This document shows, in pieces, positions 7,403 to 15,895 of a DNA stretch of 46,051 nt. Every line of letters starts with the position of its first letter. Position 1 is the first letter of the stretch. The position numbers were made by a program, and so were the translations under genes. The stretch is from Eubacterium sp. CAG:251 (GTDB lineage Bacteria; Bacillota; Clostridia; Oscillospirales; Acutalibacteraceae): assembly GCA_000436835.1 (NCBI GenBank), contig FR889133.1:1-46051 (forward strand). The letters run 5' to 3'. The notes under the pieces were generated by a model, which saw nothing but the letters and a program-made list of their open reading frames with translations, was not told the DNA's origin and did not search any database.

Positions 7403-8343
7403 TTGAATTTTTTCTCCTTATAATCATCGAGCAGTTTGATATCCCTTGCCTGAAACGCCCTGCCGCTCAAATAGGACAGCAAATTATCGTCATCAAATGC
7501 AAATTTAAGCTTATAGCTGTAAAGCGCCTGACGGTATCTGCCCTCTTCCCTGCCGTATTTACCGTCGCCGTAAAGAGGATGACCGATATGCGCAAGATGC
7601 GCCCTGATTTGGTGAGTTCTTCCTGTTAAAAGTTCAATTTCAAGAAGGGATGCATCGTCATAATAATCAAGCACCTTATATTTGGTAATAATTTTTTTAG
7701 AGCCTTCAACCTGATTATCTGTTACCTTGACAAGATTTTTCCTCTCGTCTTTAGTAAGAAATGCAGTCAATGTTTCCTCACTTTTCGGCATTTTACCGTG
7801 AACCACGGTTAAGTAATACTTTTCAATCTCTCTTGATTTAATCTTTGCATTGAGAATTTTAAGTGCTTCAAGATTTTTAGCACCAAGCACAAGACCACCT
7901 GTATTTCTGTCAATCCTGTTAGCAAGTGACGGAGTAAAACTTGACGTTTCAGGCGACCATTCCCTTTTTTTGTAAAGATATTTTTTCAGCCTTGCAACAA
8001 GGTTATCAATATATTCCTTACCGTCGGGATGACACAAAATGCCAACCTTTTTGTTGATTATGATAACATTTTCATCTTCATAAACAATATCAAGTTCGTC
8101 TGACGCTTTCATAAAATCGAGATGCTTGACCTTTAACTTCAGCACGTCGTCCTTAAGATAAAGTTCAAGTAAATCGCCCTCATTAAGCTTTTGGTCATTT
8201 GTGCAGCGCTTTTTATTAACTTTAATATTCTTTTTTCTTATTTCCTTATACATAAGCGACTTTGGAACAGACTCAAAGGTCTTTTCAATAAACCTGTCAA
8301 CTCTTGTTCCTGCGTCACGCTTGGATATAACAAAGCTTTTCAT
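7399..8343 (-). CDS. RluA-family 23S rRNA pseudouridine synthase
   Basis: 314 residues. The N-terminal S4 RNA-binding domain occupies about residues 10-75. The catalytic domain carries the family motif as NRIDRNTGGL with the nucleophile Asp145, and later LLTGRTHQIRAHLAHIGHPLYGD, the RluA/C/D signature. It isomerises uridine in large-subunit rRNA, probably at RluC/RluD-type positions; the exact target cannot be told from sequence. The first motif residue is Asn where most members have His (HRLD), a mild variation. The gene starts 6 bp after the upstream hypothetical gene and overlaps the next by 4 bp. Confidence 0.9.
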   Translation of the reverse strand: MKSFVISKRDAGTRVDRFIEKTFESVPKSLMYKEIRKKNIKVNKKRCTNDQKLNEGDLLELYLKDDVLKLKVKHLDFMKASDELDIVYEDENVIIINKKVGILCHPDGKEYIDNLVARLKKYLYKKREWSPETSSFTPSLANRIDRNTGGLVLGAKNLEALKILNAKIKSREIEKYYLTVVHGKMPKSEETLTAFLTKDERKNLVKVTDNQVEGSKKIITKYKVLDYYDDASLLEIELLTGRTHQIRAHLAHIGHPLYGDGKYGREEGRYRQALYSYKLKFAFDDDNLLSYLSGRAFQARDIKLLDDYKEKKFK

Positions 8344-8349
8344 TAATAA

Positions 8350-8865
8350 TCAGTTATTCTCTCTTCTTTTCTTTTCCTCTTCAAGCTCCTGCTTTTCCTT
8401 ATAAAACATATTAGCCTTAACATAAATTTGGATAAAATCCTTCATAATTTCTGCAAGCTCACCCTTTTGGTAATTTGCAAGAATAATTCTTTCATCATCA
8501 TCAATAACAAGCGGGCCTCTTTCAAAATCGTTAAAAGTAGGCATAAGAGAATATGTATCATTAGTCTTAACAATCGAAATAAGTGTATAATCGGCAGTTG
8601 CGTTTACAAAGCCTGTTTTTTTAGTGTACTTTTCAATAGTTGAAAGCGGAGAGGAATCATTGTGTTTTTTGGTATAGCAATAAGAAATAACCTCTTCAAC
8701 AAAGCTTTCAATTTGGCTGTCGGAATAAGGTGCTTTAAGAAGAACGACCTTATCAATATCCGCAATCCCGTATTTATCGCTTTCACCGCAAGGAATACCA
8801 ATCATATTTTCGTTTTCATCAATATATATGCTGATTGTAGAAAAATCTCTTTTTGTATCGCTCAT
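8350..8865 (-). CDS. Conserved hypothetical protein
   Basis: I choose the ATG at 8865 (MSDTKRDFSTISI, 171 residues) because GAGGTG lies 6 bases before it; an upstream start at 8904 has no ribosome site. The protein is soluble and acidic, with alternating strands and helices and a Lys/Glu-rich C-terminal helix (KEKQELEEEKKRRENN). It has no signal peptide or membrane segment. I do not recognise the family. It is first in the operon with the pseudouridine synthase and the small membrane protein, and divergent from the SDR gene. Confidence 0.6.
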   Translation of the reverse strand: MSDTKRDFSTISIYIDENENMIGIPCGESDKYGIADIDKVVLLKAPYSDSQIESFVEEVISYCYTKKHNDSSPLSTIEKYTKKTGFVNATADYTLISIVKTNDTYSLMPTFNDFERGPLVIDDDERIILANYQKGELAEIMKDFIQIYVKANMFYKEKQELEEEKKRRENN

Positions 8866-8930
8866 ATTTACACCTCTGTGAAAATTAGTGATGATATTAT
8901 ACAATAATTTAAGTAAAATTACAACTTTAT

Positions 8931-8959
8931 TTGAAAAAGACGTTTTATAATGATATAAT
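8931..8959 (+). promoter_or_regulatory. Promoter of the SDR reductase gene
   Basis: TTGAAA (8931-8936), exactly 17 bp, then TATAAT (8954-8959). The start codon is 27 bp downstream. Confidence 0.75.
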
Positions 8960-8985
8960 CAAAGAAAAAGCTTAGGAGTGTTAGC

Positions 8986-9654
8986 TTGAAAAAAGTTTTA
9001 ATTACAGGCGGTGCAACGGGTATCGGCAAATCGACGGCTATGCTTTTTGCACAAAAGGGATATGATGTTTTTGTGACATATAACCAAACCGAGCCGGATT
9101 TTGACGGCGTTACAAAAATCAAATGCAACTTAGAAAATGAAGAAGATATATTAAATCTGTTTAAAACGGTTGGAAATATTGACATTCTTGTAAACAATGC
9201 GGGAATAAGCCTTATTAAGCAAATTAACGACACCACGGCAGAGGAATACGACAAAATAATGAGCGTTAATGCAAGGTCGTATTTTCTTTGCTCAAGAGAA
9301 GCAATCAAGCTTATGCTCAAAAATCACGAGGGCGCAATAGTCAACGTTTCATCAATGTGGGGGCAAACGGGTGCTTCGTGCGAGATTGCATATTCAATGA
9401 GCAAGGCGGCAGTTATCGGCTTAACACGTTCGCTTGCAGAGGAACTTGCACCAAGCGGCATAACGGTAAACTGCGTATGTCCCGGAATAATTGACACAAG
9501 AATGAACAATATGTTTGACAAAAATGAGCTTGAAGAGGAAGTGCCTTTGGGCAGGCTGGGAACAAGTGAGGAAGTTGCAGACGCAATCTTTTATCTCACG
9601 CAAAACAAATATATCACCGCCCAAATTCTCGGTGTAAACGGCGGAATAATATAA
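8986..9654 (+). CDS. SDR-family reductase (FabG/YmfI-like)
   Basis: 222 residues from a TTG start preceded by TAGGAG at 8972-8977. Rossmann motif GGATGIGK (residues 8-15), NNAG at 70-73 and catalytic Ser123, Tyr136 and Lys140 (SxxxxxxxxxxxxYxxxK) define a classical short-chain dehydrogenase/reductase. The short length and C-terminal NGGI fit FabG and the YmfI branch, which in Bacilli reduces 5-aminopentanone on elongation factor P. No fatty-acid genes are adjacent, so YmfI-like is plausible but unproven. Monocistronic: own promoter, and a terminator 10 bp after the stop. Confidence 0.8.
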   Translation: MKKVLITGGATGIGKSTAMLFAQKGYDVFVTYNQTEPDFDGVTKIKCNLENEEDILNLFKTVGNIDILVNNAGISLIKQINDTTAEEYDKIMSVNARSYFLCSREAIKLMLKNHEGAIVNVSSMWGQTGASCEIAYSMSKAAVIGLTRSLAEELAPSGITVNCVCPGIIDTRMNNMFDKNELEEEVPLGRLGTSEEVADAIFYLTQNKYITAQILGVNGGII

Positions 9655-9664
9655 TATGTAAAAG

Positions 9665-9703
9665 AAAAGATGAGTCGATTAATTTTCAACTCATCTTTTT
9701 TCT
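9665..9703 (+). terminator. Terminator of the SDR gene
   Basis: AAAAGATGAGT / ACTCATCTTTT stem with a 13-base loop, followed by a T-rich run. Confidence 0.8.
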
Positions 9704-9807
9704 TAAGTTATCGTAAGGTTTGTTGTTTAATATAAAAAATTATGATATTATAAACTAAATTATATATACAAACAAAAAAGAGGCGGAAAAGGTTATGGCA
9801 GAAAGTC

Positions 9808-9868
9808 TCCCAAATTTGTTGCTCGCTTCGTTCGCAAAATTTGGAGTATCTTGTCACAGGTTCGAGCC
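9808..9868. repeat. Hairpin plus T-arm fragment
   Basis: CTCCCAAATTTG and CAAAATTTGGAG form an imperfect inverted repeat around GCTCGCTTCGTTCGC, followed by the 16-nt tRNA-Val T-arm match at 9853-9868. It resembles an intergenic repeat that has picked up a tRNA end, or the scar of a tRNA-directed insertion. Confidence 0.5.
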
Positions 9869-9890
9869 ATATACATTTTTACATAAAAAT

Positions 9891-9920
9891 AAAAAGGATA
9901 CCGAGTGGTATCCTTTTTAT
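9891..9920 (-). terminator. Terminator downstream of tRNA-Val
   Basis: AAAAAGGATACC / GGTATCCTTTTT with a GAGT loop, 5 bp beyond the CCA end of the tRNA on the minus strand. Symmetric, so usable in both directions. Confidence 0.85.
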
Positions 9921-9922
9921 TT

Positions 9923-9998
9923 TGGTGGGAACAACAGGGCTCGAACCTGTGACCCTCTGCTTGTAAGGCAGATGCTCTCCCAGCTGAGCTATGCTCCC
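9923..9998 (-). tRNA. tRNA-Val (anticodon UAC)
   Basis: 76 nt on the minus strand, starting GGGAGCATAGCTCAGC and ending with an encoded CCA. Seven-base-pair acceptor stem GGGAGCA/TGTTCCC with one wobble pair. Anticodon stem TCTGC/GCAGA with loop CTTACAA gives anticodon TAC. T-arm CACAG GTTCGAG CCCTG region is normal. Confidence 0.95.
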
Positions 9999-10011
9999 GT
10001 CAGCGATATTG

Positions 10012-10040
10012 ATTATATAACAAGTTGCGGTGAATGTCAA
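10012..10040 (-). promoter_or_regulatory. Promoter of tRNA-Val
   Basis: Consensus TTGACA (10040-10035), 17 bp, TATAAT (10017-10012) on the minus strand. The -35 box overlaps the mrnC stop codon, so the tRNA can be made independently of the obg-mrnC transcript. Confidence 0.85.
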
Positions 10041-10423
10041 GAGTTTATTTTAGAAAAAAGCTCTTTTATTCTGTCAATCTCATTATTTAAGTACAAATAG
10101 CCGAATAATGCTTCAACTCCCGTTGCACAGTGATACTCCCCGTCTGTTGCGCTTTTAGGGGAATGACCTACCTTTGCATTGCGGCCTCGCTTAAAAACGG
10201 CAAGCTCTTCATCGCTCAAAATATCTTTAATTTTTTCAAAAGCTGCCGTTTGTGCTTTCGCCGATACAAATTTAACGCTTTCCCTATGCAAATCATTTAC
10301 AGGGCGGTTTGCATCGAGAACAAGTGTTTCACGAACAAGAATTTCATAAATGCAATCGCCGATAAACGCTAAATTAAGCGGGCTTAACTGCTTAGGATTT
10401 ACTTCTTTATCAACAAATCTCAT
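10037..10423 (-). CDS. mrnC: Mini-ribonuclease 3
   Basis: 128 residues. A single RNase III catalytic domain without a double-stranded-RNA-binding domain. The signature LAFIGDCIYEILVR (residues 18-31) holds acidic catalytic residues, and the C-terminal stretch with GRNAK, PKSA and ATGVEALFGYLYL is diagnostic. It matures the ends of 23S rRNA precursors. It follows obg by 6 bp on the same strand, a probable operon. In many Firmicutes mrnC sits beside cysS, so the obg link here is a variant arrangement. Confidence 0.93.
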   Translation of the reverse strand: MRFVDKEVNPKQLSPLNLAFIGDCIYEILVRETLVLDANRPVNDLHRESVKFVSAKAQTAAFEKIKDILSDEELAVFKRGRNAKVGHSPKSATDGEYHCATGVEALFGYLYLNNEIDRIKELFSKINS

Positions 10424-10429
10424 ATTAAA

Positions 10430-11701
10430 TTAAGGCACGTATTCAAACTCTATATCATAGAGCGATACAACGTCACCCTCCTCAATTCCTTTTTCTCTCA
10501 GTGCATCAAAAATTCCGCTTTTCTCTAATACCCTTTGCATATATTGAAGTGCTTCGTAGTCCTCGATATCAATGCCTTTGAGCACTTTAGGAAACCAGCT
10601 TGCCTCAACAAGAAAATAATGTTCTTCAGGCTGAGAAATTTTAAATCCTTTATCATCTTTAACAATTGCTTCAAGCGGAATTTCCTCAACCTCGTATTCC
10701 TTGATAGGCGGAAGAGTTTGAAGCTTATTCCAAACAGCGTTCATAAGCTCCTTTGTGCCTTCCATAATCGGCGCACAAATTGAATAATAATCATAACCCT
10801 TATCTTCTACATACTTCTTGAATCGCTCAATTTGCTCAGGCTCTGCCATATCAATTTTATTGCCCGCAACAATCTGCGGTTGCTTGGCAAGCTCAGGATT
10901 GAATTTAACAAGTTCCTCGTTTATTTTTTCAAAATCCTCAATCGGGTCCCTGCCTTCGCTGCCGCTGACGTCAACAATATGAACAAGAAGCCTGCAACGC
11001 TCAACATGGCGCAAAAATTCGTGACCGAGGCCTATACCATCACTTGCACCCTCAATAAGTCCCGGAATATCCGCAATAACAAATGAATTGCCCTCTCCCA
11101 TAGAAACAACGCCTAAGTTTGGCACGAGAGTTGTGAAATGGTAGTCGCCGATTTTTGGCTTTGCTTGGCTTACAACGGAAATAAGACTTGATTTTCCTAC
11201 TGACGGATAGCCTAAAAGGCCGACATCGGCAAGAAGCTTTAATTCAAGTGAAACTTCCCATTCCTCACCCGGAACACCGGGCTTTGCAAATCTCGGAACT
11301 TGACGTGTAGGGGTAGCGAAATGAATGTTGCCCCAGCCGCCTTTACCGCCCTTTGCGGCAATAAATCTGTCAGTCTTGCTCATATCAGCCATAACTGCAC
11401 CGGAGTTTGCTTCACGAATTATTGTTCCTCTCGGAACTTTAATCTCAAGGTCGGGCGCTTTCTTGCCGTATTGGCGTGAGCCTCTGCCGTTTTCACCGTT
11501 TTTTGCAACATATTTTCTTTTGTATCTGAAATCTGCAAGAGTTGCAAGGTTATCGTCAACAACAAATACAACGTCGCCTCCCTTGCCTCCGTCGCCGCCG
11601 TCAGGTCCGCCTGCGGCAACATATTTTTCACGGTGAAAGGCAACCGCACCTGCGCCGCCGTCACCCGCTTTTATTTTAATTTTAGCAATATCTACAAACA
11701 T
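10430..11701 (-). CDS. obg: Obg GTPase
   Basis: 423 residues with the three-domain Obg layout. The Gly-rich Obg fold comes first (AGDGGAGAVAFHREKYV, GPDGGDGGKGGDV). The G domain has G1 GYPSVGKS, G3 DIPGLIEGA and G4 NKID. A C-terminal OCT domain starts near residue 340. Obg acts in 50S ribosome assembly and couples GTP levels to stress responses and, in spore formers, to sporulation entry. Ribosome site AAAGGA is 8 bases before the ATG. The ribosomal genes rplU and rpmA, often upstream, are absent. Confidence 0.97.
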   Translation of the reverse strand: MFVDIAKIKIKAGDGGAGAVAFHREKYVAAGGPDGGDGGKGGDVVFVVDDNLATLADFRYKRKYVAKNGENGRGSRQYGKKAPDLEIKVPRGTIIREANSGAVMADMSKTDRFIAAKGGKGGWGNIHFATPTRQVPRFAKPGVPGEEWEVSLELKLLADVGLLGYPSVGKSSLISVVSQAKPKIGDYHFTTLVPNLGVVSMGEGNSFVIADIPGLIEGASDGIGLGHEFLRHVERCRLLVHIVDVSGSEGRDPIEDFEKINEELVKFNPELAKQPQIVAGNKIDMAEPEQIERFKKYVEDKGYDYYSICAPIMEGTKELMNAVWNKLQTLPPIKEYEVEEIPLEAIVKDDKGFKISQPEEHYFLVEASWFPKVLKGIDIEDYEALQYMQRVLEKSGIFDALREKGIEEGDVVSLYDIEFEYVP

Positions 11702-11888
11702 ATATATCGTCCTTTGCTTTTGCTTTTGTTAATATGAATTTTAACAAATTTCTTTTCAAATTGCAACACTAAGGGTATAAATAAGGTAATATATACTCCT
11801 TATTATATGAAGTTTGTTAAAAAATTAACTATAAGGTGCTAATAAATTTAACTGTTTTTGTATAAAGTGTAAAATTTGCATTTTTTTC

Positions 11889-11917
11889 TTGATTAATGAT
11901 GACAAACAGTATAAAAT
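11889..11917 (+). promoter_or_regulatory. Promoter of gap
   Basis: TTGATT (11889-11894), 17 bp, TAAAAT (11912-11917), with GGAGG at about 11957-11961 before the ATG. The 270-bp divergent region is otherwise AT-rich with no clear operator palindrome. Confidence 0.55.
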
Positions 11918-11970
11918 AAATAATGCACAAAAGCAATAAAACTTTAAATTATATTCGGAGGTAATTTCCA

Positions 11971-13005
11971 ATGGTAAAAGTTGCTATTAATGGTTTCGGC
12001 CGTATCGGTCGTCTTGCTTTCCGTCAGATGTTTGGCGCAGAAGGCTACGAAGTAGTTGCTATCAACGATCTTACAAGTGCAAAGATGCTTGCTCATCTTC
12101 TTAAGTATGACTCATCACAGGGTAACTATGTTGCTCAGGGTCACACTGTTGATTTCCACGAAGGTGAAGGCGAAGACAACTATATTGTTGTTGACGGCAA
12201 GAAAATTGTTATTTACAAAATGCCTAATGCTGCTGACCTTCCTTGGGGCAAGCTTGGCGTAGACGTAGTTCTCGAATGCACAGGTTTCTATACATCAAAG
12301 GAAAAGGCTTCTGCTCATATTCAGGCAGGTGCTCGTAAAGTTGTTATTTCTGCTCCTGCAGGTAACGACCTTCCAACAATCGTTTACAATGTAAACCATG
12401 ACACACTTACAGCTGAAGATACAGTTATTTCTGCTGCATCTTGCACAACTAACTGCCTTGCTCCTATGGCTAAGGCTCTTAATGATTTCGCTCCTATCCA
12501 GAGTGGTATCATGTGCACAATCCACGCTTACACAGGCGATCAGATGATTCTTGACGGTCCTCAGAGAAAGGGTGACCTTCGTCGTGCTCGTGCAGGTGCT
12601 GTAAACATCGTTCCTAACACAACAGGTGCTGCAAAGGCTATCGGCCTTGTAATTCCTGAACTTAACGGCAAGCTTATCGGCTCTGCTCAGAGAGTTCCTA
12701 CTCCAACAGGTTCAACTACAATCCTTACAGCAGTTATTAAGACTGACAAGGAAGTTACAGTTGACGCTATCAACGCAGCTATGAAGGCTGAAGCTACAGA
12801 GTCATTCGGCTACAATGAAGACCTTATCGTTTCTTCAGATATCGTTGGTATGAGATACGGTTCACTCTTCGATTCAACTCAGACAATGGTTCTTAAGGTT
12901 GCTGACGACACTTATGAGGTTCAGGTTGTTTCTTGGTATGATAACGAAAACTCATACACATCTCAGATGGTTAGAACAATCAAGTACTTCTCAGAACTTG
13001 GCTAA
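11971..13005 (+). CDS. gap: Type I glyceraldehyde-3-phosphate dehydrogenase
   Basis: 344 residues. Converts glyceraldehyde-3-phosphate, phosphate and NAD+ to 1,3-bisphosphoglycerate in glycolysis. NAD-binding GFGRIGR at 8-14, Asn32-Asp33 favouring NAD+, and catalytic Cys158 in SAASCTTNCLAP. The C-terminal VSWYDNENSY is also standard. Single-gene unit with its own promoter and terminator; no cggR, pgk or tpiA beside it. Codon choice is strongly biased (gct, ctt, aca, ggt), as expected for a highly expressed gene. Confidence 0.97.
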   Translation: MVKVAINGFGRIGRLAFRQMFGAEGYEVVAINDLTSAKMLAHLLKYDSSQGNYVAQGHTVDFHEGEGEDNYIVVDGKKIVIYKMPNAADLPWGKLGVDVVLECTGFYTSKEKASAHIQAGARKVVISAPAGNDLPTIVYNVNHDTLTAEDTVISAASCTTNCLAPMAKALNDFAPIQSGIMCTIHAYTGDQMILDGPQRKGDLRRARAGAVNIVPNTTGAAKAIGLVIPELNGKLIGSAQRVPTPTGSTTILTAVIKTDKEVTVDAINAAMKAEATESFGYNEDLIVSSDIVGMRYGSLFDSTQTMVLKVADDTYEVQVVSWYDNENSYTSQMVRTIKYFSELG

Positions 13006-13024
13006 TATTTAATATAATAAATTA

Positions 13025-13056
13025 AAAGAGTCTTCCTTTGGGAAGGCTCTTTTTTT
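13025..13056 (+). terminator. Terminator of gap
   Basis: AAAGAGTCTTCC / GGAAGGCTCTTT with a TTTG loop and one GT pair, then T7. Confidence 0.9.
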
Positions 13057-13067
13057 ATATTCTTATA

Positions 13068-13787
13068 CTAAATATTCTTTTTTATATAATCGCAATAAAG
13101 CTTTATTATATCGATATCCGTTTTGTCATATACCATTCTTGCGCCGACGGTGTCCTCAATTTCATTAAATATTAAATGACCGCCGTCAAAAAGAAAATCA
13201 ATTCCGATATAATCGCTTTCAACAAGGCTTAAAATTCTTTTTACAAGGCTTTTTTCTTCTTCGTTCATTTTATAAGGTGTTGCCCTGCCGCCGAGGCAGA
13301 AATTTGAGCGAAAATCGGTATCACTTTCCCTCAAAATTGACGTAATTATATCATTTCCTATTGCCCAAACACGCAAGTCCTTGCCGAGAGTGGCGCAAGG
13401 CTTTTGATAAACAAATCCGCTTTCAAAGCTTTCTTTTTCATTTATCATCACAACACCTTGACCGCCGTGGCCGTCAATCGGCTTTTTAACCGCAGGCACT
13501 TCTTTATAGTTTATCGGCAAAATTTCAATGCCGTTTTTCTCCATAAATTCGTAGCAAAGCTGCTTGTTGTTTGCAAGCTTTGAGAGGGAGGAGGGGTTAA
13601 AAACACGTATCCCTTTTTTCTCAAATTTTTCTGCAATTTTATAGTTGTTCGTCCTGTTGATTATAAAATCAGCCGTGCCGTCATAATCGTTAATTGCAAG
13701 CGTTACGCCAAGTTCTTCTTTAAATTTATTTATCGCAAAGGTGTTGCGCTTTGCTTCCTTTTCGCTGTAAATCAATACTCCGCTCAT
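13068..13787 (-). CDS. RimK-like ATP-grasp ligase B
   Basis: 239 residues. An N-terminal pre-ATP-grasp Rossmann part (residues 1-90) is followed by an ATP-grasp domain. Visible motifs are KPIDGHGGQGVV (glycine-rich loop, near residue 100), YQKPC, LRVWAIG, and the metal-binding end IGIDFLF...LIFNEIEDTVGARM with Glu and Asn. This is the RimK/glutathione-synthetase branch, which ligates an amino acid or other amine to a carboxylate with ATP. It starts inside the end of ligase A (ATGA at 13784-13787). Neither substrate is apparent. The gene ends just after the convergent gap terminator. Confidence 0.8.
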   Translation of the reverse strand: MSGVLIYSEKEAKRNTFAINKFKEELGVTLAINDYDGTADFIINRTNNYKIAEKFEKKGIRVFNPSSLSKLANNKQLCYEFMEKNGIEILPINYKEVPAVKKPIDGHGGQGVVMINEKESFESGFVYQKPCATLGKDLRVWAIGNDIITSILRESDTDFRSNFCLGGRATPYKMNEEEKSLVKRILSLVESDYIGIDFLFDGGHLIFNEIEDTVGARMVYDKTDIDIIKLYCDYIKKNI

Positions 13788-14602
13788 TTGATTTTTTCCT
13801 TAATTGTTTCAAAAATATACGGCGCAATGTCAATTTTTGTTGAGTTCATTATGTTAATTATATGTGCATTTGAATTCACTTCGCAAACACTGCCGTCATC
13901 AAGAATGTCTACTCCGCCAAAGGTTAAACCGAGGGTTTCGCACGCTTTTATTGCTGTTTCAATTTCCTTTTCAGTCGGCTTACAGGGCGTCATAGTGCCG
14001 CCGTTAGTAACATTTGAACGAAAGTCGTTTTTGTTTTCTCTTTCAGCCGCACAAATAAATTTTCCGCCGATTATTTCAATTCTTTTGTCGTGACCTTTGC
14101 TGTCGATGATAAATTTTTGAAGAATAAACGGCTTTTCGCTTATGTGGGAGTAAATCTCTTCCTTAGTATTGCATAAAAATACCTGAGCGCCGAATGAGCC
14201 AAATGATTCCTTGAAAACAAGCGGCAAAGTGAGAATATCAATTGCTTTTTCAACAAATTCGCTCATATCTGATTTGAAATAGCATTTTGGGGCAATAAGA
14301 GTTTTAGGCTGAGGCACAATGCCGTCAAGTTCAATATATGTTCTGCCTTTATCGTCGCATTTTTCAATTGATTCGGCAGAATTGAAAACGGGAACACCGC
14401 TTTTTTCAATTCTTCTTGCAAGGTTAATGTCCTTGTCCCAAAACAGCACAAAGTCAGCCTGCGCCTTTTGCGTTGCAAGCTCCAAGTTCGTTTTAATATT
14501 TAAATTAATGCCGCACTTTTTTGCCGAAGCTGCAAGATGCTTGTGAAGTGTGTCATATTTTTCGCCTTTTAAGAAATGATTTACTGCTAATATGCCGTTC
14601 AT
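13784..14602 (-). CDS. RimK-like ATP-grasp ligase A
   Basis: 272 residues, first gene of a two-gene minus-strand operon. The N-terminal domain is followed by an ATP-grasp core: FKESFGSFGAQVF (glycine-rich loop), FILQKFI, a DKRIEIIGGKFI strand pair, and GGVDIL...VCEVNSNAHIINI carrying the Glu/Asn metal ligands. It shares the layout of ligase B but is clearly diverged, so the pair is an old duplication or a heteromeric enzyme. RimK-type proteins modify ribosomal protein S6, cofactors (CofE-like steps) or peptides. No carrier protein or peptide substrate gene is adjacent. Function beyond the fold is unknown. Confidence 0.8.
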   Translation of the reverse strand: MNGILAVNHFLKGEKYDTLHKHLAASAKKCGINLNIKTNLELATQKAQADFVLFWDKDINLARRIEKSGVPVFNSAESIEKCDDKGRTYIELDGIVPQPKTLIAPKCYFKSDMSEFVEKAIDILTLPLVFKESFGSFGAQVFLCNTKEEIYSHISEKPFILQKFIIDSKGHDKRIEIIGGKFICAAERENKNDFRSNVTNGGTMTPCKPTEKEIETAIKACETLGLTFGGVDILDDGSVCEVNSNAHIINIMNSTKIDIAPYIFETIKEKIK

Positions 14603-14705
14603 TTTGTATCACCTTGAATTATTGTATCATTCTCTATTGCATTTTTCAATGTAATGGTATAAAATATTATATCTAAATTATAAATTACTGAAAGGTGATG
14701 TAAAG

Positions 14706-15881
14706 ATGACAGAGTATAAGCTTAAATACGGTTGCAACCCAAACCAAAACCCTGCAAGAATTCATATGGACGGTAAAGAACTTCCTTTTGAAATTTTGAA
14801 CGGTGCGGCAGGTTATATCAATCTTCTTGACGCATTCAATTCTTGGCAGCTTGTTAAGGAACTTAAGGAGGCTACCGGTCTTCCGAGTGCTGCTTCATTT
14901 AAGCACGTTTCTCCTGCCGGTGCGGCAGTTGCTCAACCGCTCAGCGATGTTGATCGCAAGGTTTGTATGGTGCCTGATGATTTAGAACTTTCTCCGATTG
15001 CACAGGCTTATGTTCGTGCAAGAGGCTGTGACAGAGTTTCCTCATTTGGCGATTTTGCCGCTTTGAGCGATGAATGTGACGCAAGCGTTGCAAAATTCCT
15101 TGTTAAAGAGGTCAGCGACGGTATTATTGCTCCGTCATACACCGATGATGCACTTGAAATTCTTAAGGCTAAGAGAAGAGGTAATTATCTTATCATTAAG
15201 ATGGACCCTGACTATCAGCCTGAGGAAATGGAAACAAAGCAGGTGTTCGGTATTAAGTTTGAGCAAAAGAGAAATGACGCTAAGCTTACTATGTCACTTT
15301 TTGACGATATGCCTACTAAGGTCAAGGATATTCCCGAAATTGCAAAGATTGACCTTCTTATTTCGCTTATCACTCTTAAATATACTCAGTCAAATTCGGT
15401 TTGCTACGCTTCGGGCGGACAAACTATCGGTGTAGGCGCAGGCCAACAAAGCCGTATCCATTGCACCCGCCTTGCAGGCAATAAAGCTGATAATCTTTGG
15501 CTTCGCCATAATGAAAAGGTGCTCAATCTTCCGTTTATTGACGGTCTTCGCAAGTGCGAGGCTGATAATGCTATTGACCTTTATATTTCAGATGAATATG
15601 AGGATTTACTCAAAGACGGAGTATGGCAGAGATATTTTACTACTTGCCCTGAGCCTTTCACTGCCCAGGAAAAGAAAGCTTGGCACGAGAAGATGACAAA
15701 TGTTGCTCTCGGCTCTGACGCTTTCTTCCCGTTTGAGGATAATATTGAACGTGCGGCTCGTTCCGGTGTTAAGTATATTGCTCAGCCGGGTGGCTCTGTT
15801 CGTGACGGCGCTGTTATCGAATGTTGCGACGGCTTCGGTATGGCAATGGCAATGACAGGTATCCGCCTTTTCCATCATTAA
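14706..15881 (+). CDS. Stand-alone AICAR transformylase (PurH C-terminal domain type)
   Basis: 391 residues. Catalyses formyl transfer from 10-formyl-tetrahydrofolate to AICAR in the ninth step of purine synthesis. The catalytic Lys66-His67 pair lies in FKHVSPAGAA, and the SNSVCYASGGQTIGVGAGQQSR and QPGGSVRDGAVIECCD stretches match the transformylase half of PurH. The N-terminal IMP cyclohydrolase (MGS-like) domain of the usual ~510-residue PurH is absent, so the last step must be done by a separate IMP cyclohydrolase elsewhere. Such split enzymes are known in Clostridia. Ribosome site AAGGTGATG. No other purine gene adjacent. Confidence 0.9.
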   Translation: MTEYKLKYGCNPNQNPARIHMDGKELPFEILNGAAGYINLLDAFNSWQLVKELKEATGLPSAASFKHVSPAGAAVAQPLSDVDRKVCMVPDDLELSPIAQAYVRARGCDRVSSFGDFAALSDECDASVAKFLVKEVSDGIIAPSYTDDALEILKAKRRGNYLIIKMDPDYQPEEMETKQVFGIKFEQKRNDAKLTMSLFDDMPTKVKDIPEIAKIDLLISLITLKYTQSNSVCYASGGQTIGVGAGQQSRIHCTRLAGNKADNLWLRHNEKVLNLPFIDGLRKCEADNAIDLYISDEYEDLLKDGVWQRYFTTCPEPFTAQEKKAWHEKMTNVALGSDAFFPFEDNIERAARSGVKYIAQPGGSVRDGAVIECCDGFGMAMAMTGIRLFHH

Positions 15882-15895
15882 TAGATAAATTTATA

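Noticed and set aside
9795..10100. 101-codon frame crossing tRNA-Val on the opposite strand
   Set aside because: Its middle (NNRARTCDPLLVRQ) is the well-known false translation of a reverse-strand tRNA gene, and it also runs across a terminator and the tRNA promoter.
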